Source of the DNA: Acidobacteriota bacterium
Lineage (GTDB): Bacteria; Acidobacteriota; Blastocatellia; Pyrinomonadales; Pyrinomonadaceae
DNA length: 8,544 bases
Assembly: GCA_023391155.1 (NCBI GenBank)
Contig: JAEWBM010000157.1
Coordinates: forward strand, 1-8,544
Direction: 5' to 3'
The notes below the pieces were generated by a model. That model saw only the letters and a list, made by a program, of their open reading frames with translations, was not told where the DNA came from and did not search any database. The position numbers were made by a program, and so were the translations under genes. Positions 1-6,610 of the stretch are shown here, piece after piece (the first letter of the stretch is position 1; each line of letters starts with the position of its first letter).

Positions 1-186
1 CGAAGTATATAACGAGCATATAAGCCGCCAAGCAGCGCTTGCCTCACAAGTTTTTTCGGTTGGTGCAGTTAAACGCTCCGCTCCCCAATGTGCCGCAAAA
101 CCGACAGTATTGAAACAACTATCCAGATCCAAATGCCCATCAGATACTTTCGTAACTCACGCCGCCCGCAATTGTTCGTTTTGATC
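1..186. other. Region downstream of the P-II-like gene, no convincing gene
   Basis: On the minus strand there is only a 23-codon ORF (69-140) and a frame open to the left edge without a good start. On the plus strand a weak stem (CTTG 38-41, CAAG 47-50) precedes a run of six T (51-56). This could be the end of a plus-strand transcript, but a four-pair stem is too weak to call a terminator. AT-rich TATATA-like stretches at 6-11 and 18-23 could be part of a promoter for a gene beyond the left edge, but no matching -35 element is clear. Confidence 0.3.
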
Positions 187-492
187 TTAAATCACGACCG
201 CCTGCTCAATCGTCATCACCCAGACTATTCCGTCGCCTTTTTTGCCCGTATGGGCGTGTGTTTTGATGGCTTCAACGATTTCCTCGACCATTTCAAGCGG
301 AGCGGCAATCTCGATCCGTTTTTTTGGATGAAAAGGGTTCAGTGCGTCATCCAGTGTATTTCTCAAACGGTGCCCGAATCCTTCCGCATCCGCGATGGTT
401 ATGCCGGGAAATTTTTCGATGTTTTCGAGTGCGACGACAATTTTATCCAGCAGAAACGGCCGCACTATCGCAACTATCAATCTTCTTTCCAT
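187..492 (-). CDS. P-II-like signalling protein (heavy-metal-efflux-associated type)
   Basis: This 101-residue protein aligns along its length with GlnB/GlnK-type P-II proteins. The N-terminal strand and helix ending in a GFG motif (38-40) are present. So is the nucleotide-binding B-loop TGKKGDG (82-88) and the strand after it. Differences from classical P-II are clear: the T-loop (about 41-58) is some four residues shorter, there is no tyrosine anywhere (so no uridylylation at the Tyr51 equivalent), and the chain stops before the C-loop arginines. Histidines sit in the T-loop (H41, H55) and just before the B-loop (H79, H81). The start chosen is the ATG four bases after the czcA stop; an in-frame TTG at 513 would overlap czcA by 17 bases. 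P-II-like proteins beside heavy-metal RND genes are a known group. Inferred role: a sensor that binds nucleotide and perhaps metal and modulates the pump. It is unlikely to be a nitrogen regulator. Confidence 0.85.
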   Translation of the reverse strand: MERRLIVAIVRPFLLDKIVVALENIEKFPGITIADAEGFGHRLRNTLDDALNPFHPKKRIEIAAPLEMVEEIVEAIKTHAHTGKKGDGIVWVMTIEQAVVI

Positions 493-496
493 ATTC

Positions 497-3400
497 CTAT
501 TCGTTCCTTTCAAAGATTCCTTTCGGATCGTATTCGACCCAGGCGTAAAGCGTCGGCAGGATCAACAAGGTCAGCAGCGTCGAGGTTATCAAACCACCGA
601 TCACAACTGTCGCCAGCGGTCTTTGGACTTCCGCACCGGCGGAAGTGGCAATTGCCATGGGGATGAATCCAAGACTCGCCACAAGCGCGGTCATAAGAAC
701 GGGACGGAGGCGCGTCATCGCGCCTTCGTTCACCGCTTCGACGACAGTTTTGCCTTCTTTTCGCAGATCGTTTATAAAGCTGACCATCACCACGCCGTTC
801 AAAACGGCGACGCCAAACAACGCGATAAACCCGACTCCCGCCGAAATCGAGAACGGCATTCCCCGTATCAGAAGTGCGAAAACGCCACCGACGACCGCGA
901 ACGGTATCCCGGTGTAGATCAGCAACGCTTGCTTGACCGATCCGAAGGTTGTGTAGAGCAAGACGAAGATCAGGAACAGAGCTATCGGAACGACGATCAG
1001 GAGCCGAGCTGAGGCCCGTTCAAGATTCTCGAACGTGCCGCCCCATTTCAAGTAATAACCCGGCGGCAATTGGACGCCTGCTTCGATCTTTTGCTGGGCC
1101 TCCGCGACGAAGCTTGCGATGTCGCGACCGCGAACATTGAGTTCGACGCCGATGCGACGGCGTGTATCTTCGCGCGAGATCTGTGCCGCTCCCTCGACGA
1201 GCTTGATGTCGGCAACCTGGCTTAAAGCTACCCGTGCTCCCGTTGGCGATGTAAGAAGAAGATTTTGAACCGTCTCGACCGAGCTGCCCGCTTCCTCGTT
1301 GAGCCGGACAACAAGATCGAACCGCTGTTCGCCCTCGAAAACCTGTCCCGCCTCCTTGCCCGCAACGACCGATTCGATCATGTCGTTAACATCCTCAACA
1401 TTCAGGCCGTAGCGCGAAATGGCGGCACGGTCGGGTTTGATCTGCAACTGCGGCAAACCCGATGTTGCCTCGGCTTTTACGTCTTCGGCACCGGGGACGG
1501 CCTGCACGACCTTGACGATCTCGTCGGCCTTGCTTTTGAGAATGTCCAGATCGTCACCGTAGAGCTTTATCGCCACATCGGAGCGGACGCCGGATATTAG
1601 TTCGGCAACGCGCAGTTCGATGGGCTGCGAAAAGCTGAAAACGCCATCGGGCACTTGCTTTTCCAACTTCTCAGACATCTTTTCGATCAGCTCTTCGCGG
1701 CTGTCGGCGCTCGTCCACTCACTTCGCGGTTTCATCGCGATATATAGATCACTGACCTCTACGCCCATCGGATCGGTCGCGACCTCGGCACGGCCGGTTT
1801 TCGAGATCACGGTTTTCACTTCGGGGAACTCCATCAAGATTTTCTCGGCCTGCGTTGCGATCGTAATGGAATGCGACAAGGAAACGCTCGGCAACCTGCC
1901 AATTTGAACAGCCATGTCTCCCTCATCAAGCCGCGGAATGAATTCGGCTCCCAAGTACGGGAAGATCGCACCGGAGATCAGCACGAGACCGACGGCCACG
2001 GCTAATGCCTGTGCTCGGTATCGCATCATAAACGCGAGCGAAGGGCTGTAGATCTGCTTCGACCAGCGGATGAGGAAGCTCTCGGTTTCCGATACTTTAC
2101 CTTTCAATATAAAGGTCAGCATCGCGGGGATGTAGGTCAGCGAAAGCAGGAGCGAACCGGCAAGAGCGAATACCACCGTCAGGGCCATCGGTACGAACAT
2201 TTTGCCCTCGATGCCTTCCAGAGAAAGGATCGGCAAGTACACAATGGCGATGATCGAAACCGCGAAGACGACGGGGCGCGCTACCTCGAGGCAGGATTCT
2301 AGGATGGTGCGTTCGGGCGGTTCACGAGAATGCTCGTGCTGTGCTTCGGCTCGTCGCCGGACGGCGTTTTCGACCATCACGACGGCACCGTCCACGATCA
2401 AACCGAAATCGAGAGCGCCCAGGCTCATCAGGTTTCCCGAGACATTGAAAATGCGCATCAGGATCGCCGCGAACAGCATCGACAACGGGATGATCGTCGC
2501 CACCAGCAGAGCGCCGCGCCAATTGCCGAGAAGCAGCATCAGCACCACGATCACAAGGATCGCCCCTTCGACAAGATTGGTCTGGACAGTTGCGATCGCC
2601 CGGTCGATGAGCTCGGTGCGGTCGTAGAAAGGCACCATCTCGACTCCGGGGGGTAACGATTTCTTGACCAGTTCGACCCGCTCTTTTACGTTATTGACCA
2701 CCGTCCGCGAATTCTCGCCTTTGAGCATCATCGCGATACCGGCGACGATCTCGCCCTTCCCGTCAGCGGTGACAGCGCCCTGCCGCACGGTCGAGCCCTC
2801 GACGACCTCGGCCACATCCCTGACGTAAACCGGCACTCCTTCCGCTCCCGTCTTGACGACGATGTTCGCCACGTCGTCCGCTCTTTCGACAAGTCCGATC
2901 CCGCGTAATAGATATTGTTCCGAGCCTTTTTCAATGTACGCTCCCCCGACATTGCCGTTATTCTTCGCAACCGCCTCGTGAACAGCGCGCAGACTCAGGC
3001 CGTAAGACTGGAGCTTGGCCGGATCGATCCGAACCTGGTATTGCTTTTCATATCCTCCGAAACTATTGATCTCAGTTATGCCCGGAACGCCGAGTAATTG
3101 TCTCCGGACATTCCAGTCTTGAATCGTTCGTAAAGCGGTCGCGTCGTAACTGCCGTCCGGCGATTTCAGTTCGTACTGATAAATCTCGCCCAAACCTGTA
3201 GAGATCGGTCCCATTTCAGGTGAACCTATACTCTCGGGTATCTGCTCTCTCGCCTGACTCAACCGTTCAAGCACGAGCTGACGGGCGAAGTACGTATCGA
3301 CCGAATCATCAAAAACGACCGTCACGGCCGACAGGCCAAACTTGGAGACCGAACGAATTTCTTCAATGTCGGGCAACCCCGACATCGCGACCTCGACGGG

Positions 3401-3601
3401 AAACGTGATCTGCCGTTCGATCTCGAGCGGCGCGAGAGACGGCGCGGCAGTCAACACCTGCACCTGAACGTTGGTCACGTCCGGCACAGCGTCAATTGGC
3501 AGATTGACGAGGCTATACGCTCCCGCCGCCGCCATGATCGCCACCAACAAAAGAACGATTAGCCGGTTGGCGACAGAGAATCTTATTAATGCGTTGATCA
3601 T
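497..3601 (-). CDS. czcA: CzcA-type heavy-metal efflux RND pump (inner membrane)
   Basis: This 1034-residue protein is the normal full length for the HME-RND family, a proton-driven exporter that works as a trimer in the inner membrane and expels metal through CzcB and CzcC. The typical RND duplication is visible: a membrane helix near 13-31, a periplasmic porter domain (about 35-340), helices from 343 to 550, a second porter domain (about 555-865) and helices from 867 to 1022. Helix 4 carries D398-F-G, D404-G and E411-N, the acidic relay of CzcA-like divalent-cation pumps. The three CusA methionines that bind Cu/Ag appear to be replaced by V573, V616 and E667. Zn, Co, Cd or Ni is therefore the likelier substrate. 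The ATG follows the upstream CDF stop by six bases; no strong ribosome binding site is seen, so translation may be coupled. The stop is four bases before the P-II-like start. Confidence 0.96.
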   Translation of the reverse strand: MINALIRFSVANRLIVLLLVAIMAAAGAYSLVNLPIDAVPDVTNVQVQVLTAAPSLAPLEIERQITFPVEVAMSGLPDIEEIRSVSKFGLSAVTVVFDDSVDTYFARQLVLERLSQAREQIPESIGSPEMGPISTGLGEIYQYELKSPDGSYDATALRTIQDWNVRRQLLGVPGITEINSFGGYEKQYQVRIDPAKLQSYGLSLRAVHEAVAKNNGNVGGAYIEKGSEQYLLRGIGLVERADDVANIVVKTGAEGVPVYVRDVAEVVEGSTVRQGAVTADGKGEIVAGIAMMLKGENSRTVVNNVKERVELVKKSLPPGVEMVPFYDRTELIDRAIATVQTNLVEGAILVIVVLMLLLGNWRGALLVATIIPLSMLFAAILMRIFNVSGNLMSLGALDFGLIVDGAVVMVENAVRRRAEAQHEHSREPPERTILESCLEVARPVVFAVSIIAIVYLPILSLEGIEGKMFVPMALTVVFALAGSLLLSLTYIPAMLTFILKGKVSETESFLIRWSKQIYSPSLAFMMRYRAQALAVAVGLVLISGAIFPYLGAEFIPRLDEGDMAVQIGRLPSVSLSHSITIATQAEKILMEFPEVKTVISKTGRAEVATDPMGVEVSDLYIAMKPRSEWTSADSREELIEKMSEKLEKQVPDGVFSFSQPIELRVAELISGVRSDVAIKLYGDDLDILKSKADEIVKVVQAVPGAEDVKAEATSGLPQLQIKPDRAAISRYGLNVEDVNDMIESVVAGKEAGQVFEGEQRFDLVVRLNEEAGSSVETVQNLLLTSPTGARVALSQVADIKLVEGAAQISREDTRRRIGVELNVRGRDIASFVAEAQQKIEAGVQLPPGYYLKWGGTFENLERASARLLIVVPIALFLIFVLLYTTFGSVKQALLIYTGIPFAVVGGVFALLIRGMPFSISAGVGFIALFGVAVLNGVVMVSFINDLRKEGKTVVEAVNEGAMTRLRPVLMTALVASLGFIPMAIATSAGAEVQRPLATVVIGGLITSTLLTLLILPTLYAWVEYDPKGIFERNE

Positions 3602-3607
3602 ATAGTC

Positions 3608-4222
3608 TTAAGCTGCCGTCCTCAGTTGGCGAGCGGCATTGGTAAAAACCCTCACTGCGGAACGCAGGAAAAGGGCGACCAGACAAAGAGCGATGACGAT
3701 ATCCGGCCATCCCGATTGCGTGAACCAGACGGCACCGGCCGCAAGAAAAACGGAAACGTTAGATGCGATATCATTACGCGAACATTCCCAGACGGAACTC
3801 ATATTTACGTCGTCTTCGCGATGCCGGGTTAGGAGAAACAAGCACACGGAATTTGCCGCGAGCGAGAACAAGCTGACAACACCCATGACCTCGAAGATCG
3901 GCACGGTCGGAACAGCTAGCTTATAAATGACCTGGCCGAGGACGATCGCGGCGGCCAGCAGAATAAGACCGCCCTTGAAAAGCGCTACTTGAGCTTTGGC
4001 GCGGGATCCCTGGTAAACGGCGTAAAGGCTGAGGGCATAGGTCAACGCGTCGCCCAGATTATCAAGCGAGTCCGAGAGCAACGCGCTCGATCCCGCGTAT
4101 ATGCCCGCTCCTATTCCGGCAACGAACATAAGCGCGTTTATCACGAGCACGATCTTCAACGTCGAACTCTGCTTTTCCCGCAACCCTTCGATCGCGTCGT
4201 CCTTTTCACAACAATCACCCAT
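3608..4222 (-). CDS. Short cation diffusion facilitator (CDF) transporter, Cys-Cys N-terminus
   Basis: This 204-residue membrane protein of the CDF/cation-efflux family has about six helices (near 22-44, 47-70, 82-102, 109-131, 150-168, 171-190). It has no cytoplasmic C-terminal domain, so it is shorter than the roughly 300-residue CzcD/YiiP type. Helix 2 carries the metal-site pair D54-x3-D58. In helix 5 the position usually held by His is C147, in C147-x3-D151 within an SRND context, giving a DD-CD site. The N-terminus has C4-C5, possible metal ligands. The ATG is preceded by GAGGG eight bases away, which supports this start. It lies between a second CDF gene and czcA. Inferred role: metal export from cytoplasm to periplasm, feeding the RND complex. 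The metal cannot be assigned from sequence alone. Confidence 0.9.
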   Translation of the reverse strand: MGDCCEKDDAIEGLREKQSSTLKIVLVINALMFVAGIGAGIYAGSSALLSDSLDNLGDALTYALSLYAVYQGSRAKAQVALFKGGLILLAAAIVLGQVIYKLAVPTVPIFEVMGVVSLFSLAANSVCLFLLTRHREDDVNMSSVWECSRNDIASNVSVFLAAGAVWFTQSGWPDIVIALCLVALFLRSAVRVFTNAARQLRTAA

Positions 4223-4230
4223 GCAAATAA

Positions 4231-4235
4231 CCCTC
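4231..4235 (-). promoter_or_regulatory. Shine-Dalgarno site of the short CDF gene
   Basis: The minus strand reads GAGGG, then eight bases, then the ATG at 4222. It lies in the 52-base gap between the two CDF genes, the widest spacer within the efflux part of the operon, so this gene has its own ribosome entry rather than relying on coupling. Confidence 0.7.
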
Positions 4236-4274
4236 AGTTAGTCTTTATCTGTTCCTTCTCTATTCGGTTCAATA

Positions 4275-5069
4275 TCACTTGCCGAGCCTCAGGATTTTTA
4301 TTGCCCCTCGAACCACTACAACGAAGACGATCGTTCCGACGATCAGATCAGGTTTGTTCGAATCGAGAAGATACACCAGTACGCCAGCGACTATGACCCC
4401 AATGTTGATGATCACATCGTTGGATGTGAAGATCGCGCTCGCCTGCATATGCGCCTCATCGCTTCTTGACCTTTGGATGAGGTAAAGACAGAACGCATTC
4501 GCCGTCAACGCAAGGAATGAGACGACGATCATCGTCTGAAATTCCGGGGCCTCTTCGACCCCAATGAATCGTCGTACAACCTCTATAATGCCAATGACCG
4601 CCAAGGCGATCTGAAAATAACCCGCGAGTTTTGCCACGTTCTTCTTTCGTGCGACGGGGGCGCCGACGGCAAAGAGACTGATCCCATAGACGAAGGAATC
4701 GGCAAGCATGTCGAGGCTGTCGGCGACAAGCCCCATCGATCCGGAAATAAGCCCCGTGGTCATCTCAATCGCGAAAAAGCCAAAGTTGATCGCGAGGACG
4801 CTCCATAACAATTTCCGTTGACTCCGGTGGTCATCGCTAAATGACGTGTCGCCCGATTCCTCGGTCCGGATTTTCGTGCTGTCGAGATCGAGCTCGCTTA
4901 TCCGAAACTCGATCTGGTCAGGCTGCCCGTCGTGAAAAACTGTCAACTGACGATTGGGTATGTCGAAATCCAGATGCTTTATGTCTGACACCCCATCGAG
5001 CTTCAGGCGCACCAAATTCTCCTCCGACGGGCAATCCATCCGGTTTATCTTGAATACCGTTTTTTGCAT
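4275..5069 (-). CDS. CDF cation transporter with N-terminal HMA-like domain
   Basis: This 264-residue protein has two parts. Residues 1-70 form a small alpha/beta domain like the heavy-metal-associated (HMA) fold, with M11-D-C13-P-S-E-E17 where a classical HMA has M-x-C-x-x-C. Only one cysteine is present. Residues about 86-262 form a six-helix CDF membrane domain with D120-x3-D124 in helix 2. In helix 5 F214 occupies the usual His position and D218 is kept (F-T-S-N-D). There is no C-terminal cytoplasmic domain. The ATG chosen lies 13 bases after the czcB stop and starts right at the HMA-like strand. An upstream GTG at 5102, inside the czcB end and preceded by AAGGG at eight bases, would add 11 residues and cannot be excluded. 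Inferred role: cytosolic metal capture and delivery to the periplasm for the CzcCBA pump. Confidence 0.88.
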   Translation of the reverse strand: MQKTVFKINRMDCPSEENLVRLKLDGVSDIKHLDFDIPNRQLTVFHDGQPDQIEFRISELDLDSTKIRTEESGDTSFSDDHRSQRKLLWSVLAINFGFFAIEMTTGLISGSMGLVADSLDMLADSFVYGISLFAVGAPVARKKNVAKLAGYFQIALAVIGIIEVVRRFIGVEEAPEFQTMIVVSFLALTANAFCLYLIQRSRSDEAHMQASAIFTSNDVIINIGVIVAGVLVYLLDSNKPDLIVGTIVFVVVVRGAIKILRLGK

Positions 5070-5082
5070 ATTTCGTTTTGCT

Positions 5083-6600
5083 CTAGTGATCGTCGTCACC
5101 AAGCTCGCCCTTCTGCATCTGGGTTTTCAATGTAAAGCTCCCGCGCGTTACAACTTTATCGCCGATCTCCAGTCCACCCTTGATGCGCGTGTATTCACCG
5201 ACTTCGCCCCCGACTTGAACTTCGCGGATCTCGAAGGCCCCTGGCTCATCGTCTTTCGGAACGAAGACCACGGTTTTCTCGCCGACACGTTGAATTGCCT
5301 CGGACTTCACGACAAGTTCTTCGCCCTTCGACTGATCGATCCCAGTTTGAAAACCTACCTCGACGAACATTCCGGCCTTAAGCCGCCCATCGCTATTCGG
5401 CACCTCAAGCCGGACCTTCCCGGTGCGTGTGTCTTCGTTCAAGCTCGGATCAATGTAGGTGACGCGGGCGTTGATCGTGCCTTCTCCCAAAGCGGTAGGG
5501 CGAATCTCCGCCGACGTTCCATTCCGAATCGCCCTGATTTGCGCCTCAGGAACATTTGCGATCGCGAAAACGGTCGAGAGATCCGAGAGAATAAAGACGG
5601 TCGTGCCGGCCTCGACGCCCGCACCGGGATTTAACGGCCGTTCGGTGACCATTCCCGACGATGGTGCGTAGATTGGCACCCTTGCGGTGTCTAATCGATG
5701 GGAATTGTCGGCTTCGTGAGCTGAAAGATTCACGCCCAGCGCACGCATCTGATCCTTGATATGCTTTACGTCGACGCGGGACGTTTCCACCTCGGCCCGT
5801 GCTTCCTGGATTTCTTTGTTGAGCGAAATGTTCGACTGAAAATCGTAATCGGCCTTCGCTGTTCGATAAACGGTCTCCGCGGCGACGAGGTCTTTGCCCG
5901 CACCGGCGCCGAGCTCGATTAGGCGGCGCGTTCGGTTTAGCGTCGCTTCGGCCTCATCAAGTTTCGCCTTGGCGCTCAAGACCGCGACGCGATTTTCAGC
6001 GCGTGTCACCCGCGACAGATTTCGCTGGGCGAGTTCGTAACGAGTTTCGGACTCATGCAGCTTCCCATGCATTTCCGCGATTTGCGGACTAGCGATAACA
6101 GCAAGCAAACTTCCTCGCTGAACGTAATCGCCCACCTCCGCGTGAGCCTCCTCAATGCGACCACCGACCAGCGGCGAGACGATCTGCATTCGCTGCGGGT
6201 TGACCTCGATGGACCCGGTCGTCCATAACAGGGCGATGGCAGGCCGCGACGTAACGCCTTCGACTTCGATGCCTGCCGATTCAAGAGCTTCCGGATCGAG
6301 GCTTACCTCGCGGGCCTCCTCACCCTCGGAATGTTCGTCTTCCTTTTTCTCGGCTGTAACCGATACTTCAGTTTTGTCGGTCGTCGATTGTCTCGACCAA
6401 ACAAGCGCGAGAGTTATCAGCCCGATCACGGCCAGGACGCCCGCGGCGATAATCCAGGGCATAAGGCCCCTACGCTTGAGGGTTGACTCATCGGACTGTA
6501 TGTCGTCATCTGACGATTCGTTATCCAAGTTTGACTCGAGCCGCCGCAGTTCGACTTCATCGCTCTCGTGCTGTTGCTCTGTTAGATTTTTCTCCGGCAT
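5083..6600 (-). CDS. czcB: CzcB-type RND periplasmic adaptor (membrane fusion protein)
   Basis: This 505-residue HlyD/CzcB-family adaptor links the CzcA pump to the outer membrane factor. Residues 1-42 are strongly acidic with a basic LKRR end, followed by one membrane helix (about 47-68). This anchors the protein with a cytoplasmic tail, without a lipoprotein signal. After an acidic linker containing His (84-97) come the first lipoyl half-motif (about 138-175), an alpha-helical hairpin (about 176-290), the second lipoyl half (about 305-335), a beta-barrel (340-420) and a membrane-proximal domain (425-500), ending in D-D-D-H. The ATG is backed by GAGGA five bases upstream, overlapping the czcC stop. 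A TTG at 6612 would give four more residues but is less likely. There is no CusB-like N-terminal methionine cluster, in keeping with divalent-metal export. Confidence 0.94.
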   Translation of the reverse strand: MPEKNLTEQQHESDEVELRRLESNLDNESSDDDIQSDESTLKRRGLMPWIIAAGVLAVIGLITLALVWSRQSTTDKTEVSVTAEKKEDEHSEGEEAREVSLDPEALESAGIEVEGVTSRPAIALLWTTGSIEVNPQRMQIVSPLVGGRIEEAHAEVGDYVQRGSLLAVIASPQIAEMHGKLHESETRYELAQRNLSRVTRAENRVAVLSAKAKLDEAEATLNRTRRLIELGAGAGKDLVAAETVYRTAKADYDFQSNISLNKEIQEARAEVETSRVDVKHIKDQMRALGVNLSAHEADNSHRLDTARVPIYAPSSGMVTERPLNPGAGVEAGTTVFILSDLSTVFAIANVPEAQIRAIRNGTSAEIRPTALGEGTINARVTYIDPSLNEDTRTGKVRLEVPNSDGRLKAGMFVEVGFQTGIDQSKGEELVVKSEAIQRVGEKTVVFVPKDDEPGAFEIREVQVGGEVGEYTRIKGGLEIGDKVVTRGSFTLKTQMQKGELGDDDH

Positions 6601-6605
6601 AATCT

Positions 6606-6610
6606 TCCTC
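6606..6610 (-). promoter_or_regulatory. Shine-Dalgarno site of czcB, overlapping the czcC stop
   Basis: The minus strand reads TGAGGAAGATTATG: the czcC stop TGA overlaps GAGGA, and the czcB ATG follows after five bases. This decides the czcB start at 6600 and suggests that ribosomes finishing czcC re-initiate on czcB. Confidence 0.8.

Noticed and set aside
1..24. Resemblance of the first bases (CGAAGTATA) to a recombinase site arm
   Set aside because: Only a short match, with no proper inverted partner arm; AT-rich chance similarity.
38..56. Plus-strand stem followed by six T, terminator-like
   Set aside because: The stem has only four pairs and no plus-strand gene is visible ending here.
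69..140. Minus-strand 23-codon ORF with a hydrophobic Trp/Ile/Val-rich segment, downstream of the P-II-like gene
   Set aside because: It could be a tiny membrane peptide, but it has only a weak GAAAG in front and is short enough to occur by chance.
88..666. Plus-strand open frame of 192 codons opposite the P-II-like gene and the czcA end
   Set aside because: Its translation is basic, rich in His/Arg/Ser and without domains, as expected of the antisense of real genes; both overlapped minus-strand genes are recognised families.
395..1012. Plus-strand open frame of 205 codons antisense to czcA
   Set aside because: Highly charged low-complexity translation opposite the conserved C-terminal half of the pump.
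4954..5634. Plus-strand open frame of 226 codons antisense to czcB and the HMA-CDF start
   Set aside because: No recognisable domain, no ribosome binding site, and it lies opposite two clear family members.
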